Source: Diphasiastrum complanatum
Taxonomy: Eukaryota > Streptophyta > Lycopodiopsida > Lycopodiales > Lycopodiaceae
Assembly (NCBI GenBank): GCA_029204225.1
Contig: CM055107.1
Coordinates: 50,228,367 to 50,292,366, forward strand
Reading direction: 5' to 3'
DNA: 64,000 nt
Made by a program: the position numbers and the translations under genes. The number at the start of each line of letters is the position of its first letter. Position 1 is the stretch's first letter. A model generated the notes under the pieces. That model was not told the DNA's origin. It saw only the letters and a list, made by a program, of their open reading frames with translations, and did no database searches. This document shows positions 22,691-34,746 of the stretch, piece by piece.

Positions 22691-22959
22691 CATATATATT
22701 ATGTTATAATATTGAAATACAAAGGTGAGCTGGGAACTTACATGTTTAGATATATCTAATCGAGATAGTCCTTTAAGATTTCATCGCTTACATTATGATA
22801 GGTAAGGCAGGTTAGTACCACATATTTCATTATCCAGAGAACCTTTTTGGTTGTGAAAAGTTAGAGCTTGTACCACTTATCTTAACATACTTCTCTAAAT
22901 TGTTTATCATCAAAGTTACCACGTCATTCTTGGTGAAGAAGGTCACCTAACGATGTAAT

Positions 22960-24377
22960 AGGTAATGTCAATATTTTGTAGTAACATAGGCTATCCAAAG
23001 GCAAACCTTCTTAGGCTTGGTCTAATTCAACTTAGAGATGTTAATCTCTCTCCTAGCAAATATTGTCTGATGATGTTTCTTGTCCCATACTTCAGCTGGA
23101 CAACAATTTATACAAGTCTCTGTTGGGCTTGTAATGGCGAAAAACTCCTTGTCATAGTGGGAAAGTTTCAAAATAAATAGCTCTAGTTATAGGGCATGAA
23201 GGTTAAATTTTTTCAAAATAGGTGTCCATTTTTAAAGACTACCCATTCCTTGGGGCTTTTCACCTTTTACCACATTGCTTTCCTCATCATTCCATATTCG
23301 TGGAGGGGATGGATCTATCTAAAGCAAAACTTCAATAACATAAAACATAGATTCCTGCACTAACTATCCCTTTGGACTTGCCTTATGACGACGGACAAAA
23401 TCTTTCAAAACTTTCATGAATCTCTCAAAGAAAAAAATCTACCTACATTATATTTTAACACATTGAGAGCATTATGTTATTCATTTAAAAAACATATATC
23501 ACTGGCCAAATAGACTACGTACTTGACATTTTTCCAAAGGGGTTCACCCCATCAATGTGTTTCCATGCAAGAGAATTTGAGGGTACTCTCTTGTTCTCAT
23601 CCGAAGAACAATACCTAGCATGCCAATTCACAAATTCTACAAGAGACTTGCAACAAGGTTGTCATATTGACGTAATTACTGTTTGTTTTCACGAAAATAA
23701 CTATACCATTGACATAATTATGTGAAATCTCATAATAACATCAACAAAAAATGACCCTTTGGTAATGTTGGACCGGGTTGTCCAGTGGAATAGCTAGCCG
23801 GGCTCTACAAACTTAGCCCGTTGGGCTCCGCCGGGTCCAAAAATGATGCCCGCCGAGACCCGGGGTGCCCTCTAACATAGCTCTCACGGTTTAGGTTTAG
23901 GTTTACATATTCAATTAATGTGCAATCTTGAATACTCTGAGCGTTCAATTAATGTGCAATCTTCAATAAATTTTCAAACAAGCCTTTTGGGCCCACAGGC
24001 ACCATGATGAAGACCGTCGGGCATCATTAAGGGACCCACCAGGCAACCAGTTTGTCCAGTTTAGGCCGATGGAACATCAACCCAAGCATTATTAATGTTC
24101 CAAGGCATGGATAATAACCCTCATATTTTTCAAATTTTACTTAACATAATTACGTTTCTAAAAACCCTGCTTGCAATATAACAATTGTTGCAATTGTAGA
24201 ATTATTGGAAAATCTTGCAACACCTTGCATGGCATAGTGGTTCCTTGTAAGTTGTCTCAAATATCGAGGACTATCACATACAAGACAAGCCTTTAACCCT
24301 CGATACTCACCATGATATAAGATGCAATCTTTCGAACAAGCATGATGTAATGTATAGTCCATTCCCATTGCATTCAA
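22960..24377 (-). pseudogene. CACTA (En/Spm) transposase TNP2-like remnant
   Basis: Minus strand, 24377 to 24150: MNAMGMDYTLHHACSKDCIL, then YHGEYRGLKACLVCDSPRY. This is the Cys-containing motif of plant TNP2 transposases (CPxDCxLY...CPVC...RY). Further on, 23640-23520 reads WHARYCSSDENKRVPSNSLA, then WKHIDGVNPFGKM. 23435-23330 reads ERFMKVLKDFVRRHKASPKG, like the DUF4218 region that follows TNP2. 23180-22965 has HYDKEFFAITSP, recalling the last domain. Many stops and losses are present. TNP2 cuts and pastes elements ending in CACTA; no termini are visible here. Confidence 0.75.
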
Positions 24378-24459
24378 TATTTTCCTGAAGAAACTAAGAG
24401 TTTCTATTCTTCAAAGCCTTAGCATTTTTCTTAGTCTTTCCTTGCTGGTTTTTCCCCTA

Positions 24460-24900
24460 ACTGTTGCATTTCAGACTATGTTTCGCACAGTCTGCATTTT
24501 TGAACCATTTTGTCACACAGTTCGCAATTTTTGGTCATGAGGAAAATACATCACTAAGTCAAAACACTCAGAAATTAATTTTGGCCGCGACATTGTCTTA
24601 TAAATGCCTTAGAAATGTTTTCTGGCCTACTGTCACATTTCGAGAAAAAGTGACACTGTCATGTTTTTTGCATTTTGGGAAAAAGCAACACGGTCTCCAA
24701 ATGCCTTAAAAAATGTTTTTCAGGCATGTCGCACTTTTTCGCCCTTCGAGAAAAAGCAACACTGTCGGGTTTTTTGCTCTTCCGAAAAAGTGACATTGTC
24801 TCCGCCTTCCGGAAAAATGCGAAGGTGCCCTTGAAAATGCGACACTGCCCTTAAAATCACAAAGGCGTCTTTTAGCAAAATGTGAAGGTCTGCAGTGTGA
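24460..24900. repeat. Repeated GACACTGTC / TTTTTGC motif block, LTR-like
   Basis: Variants of AAAAAGYGACAYTGTC recur about every 60 bp (near 24650, 24690, 24750, 24790 and 24840), mixed with TTTTTTGCATTTT. The LTRs at 29346-29987 and 33808-34250 contain the same words, but the segments do not align throughout. It may be a diverged LTR of the same group. No coding potential. Confidence 0.5.
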
Positions 24901-26201
24901 AGTAATGGGCATAAAGCGGCTGATGCACGGAGGGATAGTGACAAGAAACTAGAATCAATTTTTATTCAGCCCGATGCATTTCTTTTGATTAAAGCTTTGA
25001 CTTAATCAGTTCCCTAGATTGATCACAGAAAGGATCAACGAAGAATACAAAAAACAAAAGAGGAAAGAGATCATAGATATAGAACAGACGTAACTGTAAA
25101 ACGAGATAGCTCCAGAGTGAGTTTACAGATTAGTAGTAGCTAGTCATATTACTCGTGAGAGAGAACATCTCTCTTGTGCCAACATGCTGATCTGAGAAAT
25201 AGATAGCGCTCAAAAGAATGTTGTAAATTCAGTTCTGACAATAGAAGCGATTTTCGCAATGCTCTGTTTTGTAATGTGTATGATCTGCAATATTGGAATG
25301 CATGCTAGCTGTATATAACTTTCCATTGTTGAAATACAAAAATTCAATCCCCTAGGAGATCCATCAAGTCTCAGACTATTATAACTCAATCCAAAGTACT
25401 GTAGTTACTTTAACGAGTTAATAGCCCCATTTATAGCATCACATGCAAGAAATCAACAATCCATCTAAATCTCAATAGATGTAACTGTCTCCTATAAATC
25501 TAGAGACGTGGATTGAATCCATACACAAACACATGTAGACTGCCATCTGTAGCAGAATACAATCCACTAAAATAACCAAAACTCTCGATAAGTAAAAATA
25601 ATGTACTTACAAGAAATGCCTGTGAGATCCAATAGGACTCAATAAGATATTGGAGTAAAGAGATTTAGACTTCCAAATCAGTAATCTGAAATCTCAACCA
25701 TTTTAATAGACTGGAAATTGCTCCTCATATTTAAGAATCAATGTATTTTCTAATTGTCCTCTGATTAATATTTATGATCCGTCAATCACAAATAGTTAGA
25801 TTCTTATGATTCATCAATCATAATTTTCTGGAATCTAAATGATACTAAATTCCTAAAGTATACTAGATTTTATGTCTAATACATAACTTAGAAAAGATAT
25901 AGGAAATCATTCTAAAATCTTCCCCATCCTGGACATATTGGATCTTAAGAATATTTCTCAAACTAGATTCTTAACCAAAATGTGAGTTATCCAGATTCCG
26001 AACCATCAAGTAATCAAAGACAAAAAGCATACCAAAATAATATCAATAAGCAACCTCATCAAACCCCCCTGAGTACTCCAACTAGGATTAGGTTGATTCA
26101 CTACATAAATTTCATGATCAAATTCACTTCTATCCCCACAAAACTGAGATTAATAACTTCTGATCTTGCTTCGACACACTCGATGGAGATAACTACCATC
26201 T
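24901..26201. other. No gene; probably 5' flank or lost 5' LTR of the following copia
   Basis: AT-rich, with no supported ORF. No TGGTATCAGAGC-type primer site was found between here and the gag start at 26202. Confidence 0.3.
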
Positions 26202-28400
26202 TTGAAAGTTCAAATCATACTACTAGCTAGAAAATTGTGGGACATCGTTGATGGCACAGAATTCAAACCAGAAGGTGACGCAGCCATCAAATGGAGACTG
26301 AGAGATGGCAAGGCTTTTTCCATGATCACTCGCAACATTAAGAACACCCAAATCAGTCACATACATGTTGTTCAAACTGCTAAGAATGCATGGGGCATTC
26401 TAGCAACTCTTTATGATATCATAGATGTCACTTCCAAACTCCACTTGAGGAAGAAATTTTTCACCCTGAGAAGATCTGACAGAGATAGTGTTTTGAGTCA
26501 CCTCAACACTTTCAAAAACCTTATGGAGCAGATGACTACAACTGGCTCAATCATAGAAGATTCCAATGTCGTCATGACTCTATTATTGAGTCTACCTGAA
26601 GCCTACAAAAATTGGCTTATGGCAATTTCAACCCGTAAGCATCTCACTCTATCAAGAGTAATTCTATGCTTCTACAAGAATGAATCAGAAGAACTACATC
26701 CTCCTCATGCTTATAATTGAATCCTCAAGCTCTATATTCAAAAATTCAGAAGTTCATATCCAAGAAAAAAAGGACTCCCGAACTTTGAAGTACAACAACG
26801 AAAAGAAGAAGCAGTTCCAAGAGCAAGAAAATTCTGCTTCGACCAGTTACTCAATTCAACAATAGGAAGCAGATGAAGTAGCTTTCATGACCAAAGTTGG
26901 AGAAAAATAGGATATTGATTCCTAGTATCTAGACTCACATATGACTCACCATCGTGACTAGTTCAAAGACTACAAGTCATTCACCCACTCTCGAGTTGTG
27001 CAACTAGGATACAACTCATCTCATTCCATCGAGTGTAAATAAATAGTCAAAATTGAATTTCATAAAGGTGAAGTCAACGTTCTCCACATTCCAAATCTGA
27101 CCAAAAATCTGCTCTCAGTTAGCAAAATTACTGATTCAAGATGGAGGGTCAAATTTGATACAGATGGCTGCACCATTCTTGACAAATCTTGTAAATGATC
27201 GGACAACCAGATTCCGATCGCGATATTGATTCTAACAATGATTCAAAATCTCAACGGGTCGAATCACATCAGAGAGTCGAAGTTCAACCTAGATTGAACC
27301 GATCCAGACAGCCTCCATCTTGATTTATGGATGATGCAGCTTGTCACTTTGTATAGCAACCAACGATTGTTTCAGAGGCAATGTCTACGTCTGATGTTGA
27401 CCAGTGGAAAGCAGCGATGTGGACACCAAATTCGATTCTCTCATAGAGAATCAAACATGGACAGTCACAGAGCTGCCAAAGAATCAAAATCTGATTCCAT
27501 GCAAATTGATATTCAAGACGAAGTATGATGATGAAGGAAGGCTAAATCGCTACAAAGCCAGACTCATCGCCAAAGTCTATTCCCTAGATCTGGGTTATTC
27601 TGAAACCTTCAACCCAGTTGTCAAGCATGCTTCAATCTGACTACTACTCTCCTTTGTAGCACAGGAGATCTTGAAGTCCATCAAATGGATGTCTAGACCG
27701 CTTTCCTCAACAGAACCATCGAAGATTAAATTTATATGTTGTAGCCAGAGGGATACAAACTGAAGGTTAAACAACAACACCTTTGTATGCAAAATACACA
27801 AGGCTCTCTATGGCTGAAACAGTCACCCAAAGCCTAGTTTTAGTAAATCAATGCATTTCTAATCAAGAATGGTTTCAATCCAAACTTAGCATACTCGAAT
27901 GTGTACTTCAAGTCTGTATCAGATTTCTTCATCATCATCACTCTTTATGTAGATGATACTCTATTTTGCAATAACAATCTAAATCTGATGAAGGATACAA
28001 AATGCATGCTGGCCCAGGAGTACAAAATGACTGATATGGGTCCAGCCCACTATTGTCTCGGAATCGAAATATTCCGAAAACCACCCAGCAAACTGATTTT
28101 TATCAGTCAGCAAAGTTATCTCACCGTTGTTCTGGAAAAGTATGGAATAGCCAACTGCAAATTGAGATACTTTCTACTTGACTCTGGACTAAAGCTATCA
28201 AAGGAACAATATCCTCGAACTGAGGTAGAAAAAGAGAAAATGAAGCAATATTTGTTTCACTCCATCATTGGCTCACTGATATACGCAATGATCTACACAT
28301 GACCAGACCTTGCATATTCGACTAGTTCACTCAGCCAGTTCCTATCGAATATAAAGTTAATGTTAAATCTTAAGATCAAAGTTTTTCGGGATATACATTA
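26202..28400 (+). pseudogene. Ty1/copia element lacking integrase
   Basis: Gag (26202-26720): ARKLWDIVDGTEFKPEGDAA, then KAFSMITRNIKNTQISHIHV, FFTLRRSDRDSVLSHLNTFK and LLLSLPEAYKNWL. A stop-ridden protease follows at about 26900-27200 (MTHHRD, NVLHIPNLTKNLLSVSKI). Sequence then passes directly to RT (DTKFDSLIENQTWTVTELPK at 27420, LYVDDTLFCNN at about 27940, KMTDMGPAHYCLGIEIF), ending in YAMIYT, a stop, and PDLAYST near 28330. The GAG-pre-integrase zinc motif, the integrase core and almost all RNase H are missing. It closely resembles the minus-strand element at 30001-33800 in motif wording. It is non-functional. Confidence 0.9.
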
Positions 28401-28430
28401 AGGGGGGGTGTTAGATTTTTAATGCTCAGC
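28401..28430 (+). promoter_or_regulatory. Polypurine tract and start of 3' LTR
   Basis: AAGGGGGGG at 28400-28408 is followed by TGTTAGATTTTTAATG. This is the usual copia end structure for the plus-strand element just upstream. The LTR is cut within about 25 bp by the minus-strand gag piece. Confidence 0.7.
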
Positions 28431-28431
28431 C

Positions 28432-29122
28432 TTAAAAACATTCACGCAATGAGCATCTTGAACAAACTGCTGAAGTTCGATCCTCAAAAAGGGGTGAGGT
28501 TGCCTTGTTTGCTCTCTCCTTGTGCATTCTTTTTCTTGTAACACTCGGCTGCAATGTGCCCCTTCTTTCCACAAAAGAAGCACATGAGTTTGACTTTGTT
28601 CTTCTTTCCACCTTTGGAGCTTGATGGTTGATCATCATTCTTGGTCTCCCTCGACTGGATCTTCTTCTTGGACTTTGCCTTTCCTTTACTTGAGAAGTTG
28701 ACCTTCTCATCACCATCATGCAATCATAAGAAACCAATCCTTTACTTGACATGAAGGATTCTACTCTCCTCGGCCACAAGCACACTATGGAGCTTGTCAA
28801 TATAAGGTAGAGCATCTTGAATAGCAAAGCTTTGTACAAGATTGGAGAACTCATCTCCAAGACCATTCAAAATGATTTGAACAAGCTCATCATCTTGAAT
28901 ACCCTCACTTATGATGGAAAGTTATTTATTGAGAGACTTTATTTTCAAGACATATGCTTGAGCACTCTCATCACTCCTTCTAATTCTTTGAAGAACTCTA
29001 TTTCTTAACATAAGCACTCTAGAGGTATTTTTGGATTCATAAATCCCCTTTAAGGAGTTCCAAGCCTCCTTGGCTGAGGTACAAGATGCAAGTTCCTTTA
29101 GAAGTTCATTACTAACATTCAT
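28432..29122 (-). pseudogene. Ty1/copia gag fragment with CCHC zinc knuckle
   Basis: Minus strand from 29122: MNVSNELLKELASCTSAKEA, then WNSLKGIYESKNTSRVLMLR and RSDESAQAYVLKIKSL, a stop, then DELVQIILNGLGDEFSNLV. A basic linker leads to the nucleocapsid knuckle CFFCGKKGHIAAEC (Cx2Cx4Hx4C) and NLTPF. In living elements this protein packages RNA. A second frame break occurs near 28730. It sits between the plus-strand copia 3' end and the minus-strand copia LTR and belongs to neither by sequence, so it is a third, fragmentary insertion. Confidence 0.9.
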
Positions 29123-29345
29123 TTTAAGGCAATGTAATAGTAATAGCGTAATAGCAACTCTAAAATAAATCTCTAAAGACTAAGCTAGAATGCTCAAGAG
29201 AGTTCAAGCTTGAAAGCTTGATAGAGAGCTAACAACAATACTTTTTGATTGTGAATGATCTGCTTGATAATAGCGCAGGAAGCGTCATGCAATAACACTC
29301 AACCCCTTCACAATTCTCAATAACATTTTAGATCTTGAAAAGAGA

Positions 29346-29987
29346 TGTATGAACAACTAATTTATACTAAGTAATTAGATTGTCAAATGTGATTGTCAGT
29401 TGGCTGGTTTCCACTGGCATTCATCCAGTTCCTTCTCAAAAATTGACTGCTGATAAGTGGTGAAAATTGGCCACAAACAGTCTGTCTGCATAAATTGGCC
29501 ATAAACAGTCTGCATAAATGAACTAAAACTGTCACTCTGCAGAAATGAACTAAAGCTGCCACATGCGGTAGTGTCGCAAACAGGTGACAATGTTGGCTTT
29601 TTGCGAAAAAAACCCAATAGTGTCCCTAAATCTCATTTAGAGTAGCCCCACACTTTTCCAGAATCATTTTCTTAACATTTGAGGCACCTTGACAAGTGTG
29701 AAAAATGCGACTATGCATATTTAACTCACAATTCCTGACAAGCGAAAAATGCAAAAAAGGTGACACTGCATTTTCACATAAGATTCCTGACAGGCGACAA
29801 ATGTCTGGATTGTAGAGAGAGAAAATGCGACACTATTGTCAAACTCCGTGTATTTCTACAGACTGTGTAAAAACACTTGTAAATCTGCAAACTATGTAAA
29901 GACATGGGAAAATTCGCAGAACTGGATTAACAATGGATGAGGATTAAAACCGATTAGTCAATTAGTAAGAAGGAGAATAATCCAACA
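29346..29987 (-). repeat. 3' LTR of minus-strand copia
   Basis: Minus strand: polypurine AAGGGGGGT, then TGTTGGATTATTCTCC, running about 642 bp to TACA at 29346. It shares about 430 bp with 33808-34250 in the same orientation, and its first 185 bp with 34557-34742 in the opposite orientation. It is rich in GCGACACT and TTTTTGC words. Confidence 0.88.
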
Positions 29988-30000
29988 ACCCCCCTTAATC

Positions 30001-33000
30001 TTAATCCTTGAATGCCTTGACCTTCAAAATTAGTTCTACATAGAATCTACTGTGTGCTTCCAAACTTAATGCTTTGGTAAAAATATTTGCTGTCATATCT
30101 TGTGTTATACAATACTGCAATCTGAATTCTTCGTTGAGAACTTTGCCTCTGATGAAATGATACTTTAGCTCAATGTGCTTACTCCTAGAATGAAATCTAG
30201 GGTTGGCTGATAAAGCAATGGCACTTTGATTATCACAAAATAATGTCGTCGGAGCATATTGATTCAGACCGATATTTGAGAGCAAGTTCTTCAACCAAAT
30301 TGCTTCCTTTGTAGCTTGAGAGACTGCGATATACTCTAATCCAGTGGAAGATAGAGCTATTGAAGATTGCTTGCGATTGTTCTAGGAAATTGGATCATTG
30401 TCGAGAAATAATGTAAATCCAGAAGTGGATTTACGAGTGTCTACATCTTCTGTCCGACTTGCATCTGTGTAACCATTGTGTAAATTGAGTTTGTCGTTGT
30501 CGACTGCTCCATAACAAATGCAAATGCAAAAGCTTTGTCTGGCCTGGTATAGATCATGGCGTACAAAAGAGATCCTATAATAGAATGGTGAGGATACTCA
30601 CGCATATGTACTTTTATGAATTGTTTGGAGACATTGGTCCTTTGACAATTTGAGACCTGGTTCTATTGGTGAGAGGGCTAACTTACAATTAATCAGATAT
30701 ATATCTGACTAACATGTTGTAGATGTATTTCTATTGCATAATGTAGACCAATTTCTTTTTTCTGTCTCTGTGGATTTGTATACCAAGGCATAAATGAGCT
30801 TTGCCCAGATCGGTCACGTCGAATTCGGAATATAGCATTGTCTTGGCTTCTTTTATCAGATCAGTACTGTTGCTGAAAAGCAATGTATCATCCACATATA
30901 AAGTGATAATGATAAATGACTGCTGCACTACTTTGAAGTAAACATTTGAATCTGAAGAGCTAGTTGTGTAGCCGTGATCAATAAGGAAAATATTGATCCT
31001 TTGAAACCATGCTTGAGCATATTGCTTCAAGCCATAAAGTGCCTTATGGAGTTCACACACATAATTGTGTTTACCCTCGATAATATAACCTTTGGGTTGC
31101 ACCATGTAAATGTCTTTTTCGATCACTCCATTGAGATGTGTTGTCTGTACATCCATTTGATGTATTTCCAAATCTGCTGCAACGGCAAATGACAGCAAAA
31201 GTCGAATAGAAGAATGCTTGACTACTGGACTGAAGGTCTTAGTGTAATCGACGTTGTATACCCAAAAAAATCCTCTGGCGACAAGTCATGATGTTCTCAT
31301 GTTCATGATTCCATCTACATTGTACTTGACTTTGAAAATCGATTTGCAATCAACTACGTTTCTGCTAGCAGGTAATTCGACAATTGTCCATGTCTGGTTC
31401 TTGATAAGAGATGATTAGTCTTTATACATAGCTTATTTCCGTAGATCTGAGCCAGGTTGACTGAGTGCCTCTTGTACAGATGTCGATTCTTGAACAAGGT
31501 AGGCTACAGACTCGTCGATATACCGTTTAGGTGGTTTGCTTGCTCTTGAAAATCTTCTGGGTAATAGAGGAAGTTGATCATTTACATCATACTGTAGTTG
31601 CTAAATTGCAACATCATCATGTTTTGATTCGCCGTTGATTTGTTGTTCATCAAAAGTAGAAGAGCTTGGACCTTCAATGGGAATAGTCGACTGAAGAACT
31701 GGAAAGTTCAATGTGTTGGATAAAACTGAAGAGTCAACTATGTGGGCTTTGCCTTTTCCTTTGAGGTCTTGAAACTGATCTTTGATGAAGTTGACATCCC
31801 GGCTAGTGAATATCTTCAACTTGATGGGATCGAACAACTTGTGGGCTTGATTTGAAGTAGTGTAGCTGATGAAAATACATTTGATACTCTGGAAGTTGAG
31901 CTTCATCCTGAGATCAAGAGGTATCTACGCAAAAGCAGTACATCCAAAAGCTCATAGGTTTGATAAAGAAGATTTGGTACCTGTCCAAACTTCGAATGGT
32001 GTTTTGTCCGAGAGACCTTTAGTAGGACATATGTTCTGAATATAAGTTGTTGTTGAAATAGCTTTAGCCCATAAGGACTTTGGAAGTGTCGCATGTGATA
32101 ACATGCACTTTGCCGATTCAACTAAGGTTATGTTCTTTCTCTCAGCAAGACCATTTGACTGAGGCAAATAGGAGGTAATGTATTGTTGCTCAATGTCGTT
32201 GTTAAGGCAATACTCTTGAATTCTGTGGAGATGTATTCTCTCTCGTTATCTGACCTCAGTGTTTTGATTTGTTTGCCAGTTTGATTCTCAACATGCTCTT
32301 TGAATTGTCTGAATTTGATGAAAGCCTCTGACTTTCGTTTAATGAAATAAACAGTTGTTCTATTGGAGAATTCGTCAATAAAAGTAATGAAATATTTTGC
32401 ATCTAGCAATGAAGGAGTTTGCATAGGTCCACATATATCTATATGAACAACATCTAATAGACCTTTTGTTGCATGCCTATGGTTTGATCTAAAAGGAATC
32501 CTAGCCTGCTTTCCAAAGATGCAGCTATGACAGACATGGAGATCGACCTTACCAAAAGGATAGTCGAGATCAAAAACCATAAATTGTCTGGACATGTTCA
32601 AAACATATGCATAATTCAATTGTCCTAAGCGATGATGCCATAGTAATGTTTTATTGACTAGAACAGAGGTTTTCAGGCTTGACTAGACTCAGAATAACAA
32701 TGTGTCAATCTATATAAGTCACTCTGCCTCTTGCCGAGTGCAAGGATCTTATTACTGCTATACATAATTTTGCATTGATCATATTCAAATTCTTCCTTAT
32801 GACCTAATTTTGTAATTCTACTTACTGATAACAGATTTGTAGAGAGTTTAGGAACATATAAGGCCTTTAATAGTAGTTTGAATTGATTGTGGTGGAATCG
32901 CAATCTTACAGTACCTTCACCTTCAATAGTGTGAGTACTATTGTCACCAAGATGGACAGATTTCTTCATGCTGTAAGACATGCAGGAGTTGAAAATCTCA

Positions 33001-33807
33001 CATTGATTGGTCATGTGTTGAGTATCATCCAAAAATGCACTTTGGTCTTTGACCATGCATGCACCTTTGTCCACTTCAACCTAGAGAGATGATGAAACTG
33101 TGTTTGCTTGTTGATCAGGTTGCTAGGCTGCATTCTTCTCTTAAAGAATTCGACAATCCTTGATCTCATGGTTATTGCGCTTGCAATACCTGCAAAACAT
33201 CTTCTTCTTCCACTGTGGATTTGATGATTGTACTTGACTTTGAGTCAGCTTCTGATTCGTTGCATCCTTCTTGGAGCTTTTCTGCTTCTATCGCTTAGAG
33301 CCTTTGTTGACATATAGAACCTGAGAGGAGGAAGTAGACAAAGTGTCTTGACATCTTCTATTGTCTTCTTGCAACAACATCGTGATAACTTTAGTAAGAA
33401 ATCTGAGTGTGTCGATATGATCATCACCTATTTCTCATATGTAGAGGGGAAGCTTGAAAGCAATGTCATAATTGTGTCTTGATCGTCTATGACTGATCCG
33501 ACAATGGCCATCTGTTGCAAGAGATTCTTAAACTGGTTAATGTGACTCTGAAGAGAATCACCATCAGACATCTTGAATGTGAAGAATTTCCTTTGTAGAT
33601 GTTACTTAGTTATGTTCCTCATGTCATATAGTGAGTTCGTGATGTCCCAAACGTCTTTTGACGTTTTAGCTTTAGATATGTGTCCAATCTTTGTATCTGA
33701 TATATTGAAAATAATAAGTGCAAAAGCTTTACCATCATTCGATTTTCACTTTGAGTCTTTTGTGTCGTCTTCAGGTTTTACTTTTGTACCTGTAACAACA
33801 TCTCATA
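30001..33807 (-). pseudogene. Near-complete but decayed Ty1/copia polyprotein
   Basis: Minus strand, in copia order. Gag: DGKAFALIIFNISDTKIGHI near 33730; FFTFKMSDGDSLQSHINQFK; zinc knuckle CRYCKRNNHEIKDC near 33190-33150. Protease region (33074-32673): DDTQHMTNQCEIF, ALYVPKLSTNLLSVSRITKL; the expected DSG is not readable. Integrase (32619-31952): CHSCIFGKQARIPF, VVHIDICGPMQTPSLLDAKY, TLRSDNEREYISTEF, then NGLAERKN in another frame. RT (31198-30731): VAADLEIHQMDVQTTHLNGV, LYVDDTLLFSNST. RNase H end (30294-30001): FCDNQSAIALSANPRFHSRS, NIFTKALS. Repeated stops and frameshifts, for example near 32170 and 30700-30300. Gag joins LTR sequence directly at 33808, so the primer site and gag start are lost. 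Confidence 0.93.
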
Positions 33808-34250
33808 TACTAAGTGATTAGGTCGTCAAATGCGATTGTCGTCGTCCAGTTCCTTCTCATAAATTGATTGCTGATAAGCGGTGAAAATTGGCTGTAAATA
33901 GTCTATCTTCATAAATGAACTAAAACTGTCACTCTGCAGAAATGAACTAAAACTGCCACAGGCGATAGTGTCGCAAAAAGACGACAGTGTCGAATTTTTG
34001 CGAAAAAACTTGACAGCGTCCTTAAATCTCATTTAGGGTAGCCCTACACTTTGCCAGAGTCATTTCCTTAACATTTGAGGCACTTTGAACAATGCAAAAA
34101 ATGCAACTCTACATATTTAACTCGCAATTCCTGACAAGCAAAAATGCAAAAAAGACGACACTACATTTTTACACATAATTCGTAACGGACGAAAAATGCA
34201 AAAAAGACAACACTGCATTTTTACACGAGATTCCTGACAGGCGACAGATG
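33808..34250 (-). repeat. 5' LTR (part) of the minus-strand copia
   Basis: It matches the 3' LTR from TATACTAAGTRATTAG to the GACAGGCGACARATGTC phrase. It is cut at both ends: against gag at 33808 and at about 34250, where the remaining upstream part of the LTR is missing and appears inverted at 34557-34742. Confidence 0.82.
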
Positions 34251-34433
34251 TCTTCACATGTGTGAAGCCGTGGATCATCATTTCTTCATTGTTCTTGCTT
34301 GGAATCACAATAATTGTCAACTAGAAGCTTGATTTGGAAGCTAGTCTTGATGTAGATCAAGATCCCAAGCTACCAATCACCCTTTATGATCCTTTGTAGA
34401 TCTGATTCAGTCCTAAAACTCTGAAATTTGACA

Positions 34434-34446
34434 TGGTATCAGAGCC
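34434..34446 (+). promoter_or_regulatory. Isolated copia primer-binding site
   Basis: TGGTATCAGAGCC follows directly after ...TTTGACA, the expected LTR end plus primer site on the plus strand. No plus-strand gag follows; a 110-bp leader-like stretch runs to 34556, where LTR sequence of a different family starts. Confidence 0.75.
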
Positions 34447-34556
34447 AAGTCAAAGAGCTTAGTTGATGATCCAAATATCTTCATTTTGGTGAAAGCATTG
34501 GTGTTAGATTCATTTTGAAGGAGGGTGACCTTTACTAATAGTTTGCTTGTGATGTT

Positions 34557-34742
34557 TGTTGGATTATTCTCCTTCTTACTAATCGACTAACCGATTTTAA
34601 TCCTCATCCATTGTTATCTAGTTATGTGGATTTTCCTGTGTCTTTACAAAGTTTGCAGATTTACAAGTGTTTTTACACAGTCTGTAGAAATACACGAAGT
34701 TTGACAATAGTGTCACATTTTCTCTCTCCTGACAACAGAAAA
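34557..34742 (+). repeat. Inverted first part of the minus-copia LTR
   Basis: TGTTGGATTATTCTCC to ATTTTCTCTCTCC equals the first 185 bp of the LTR at 29987-29346 but lies on the plus strand. It could be the piece missing from the LTR at 33808-34250, flipped by an inversion, or the stump of a separate insertion. Confidence 0.8.
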
Positions 34743-34746
34743 TTAG

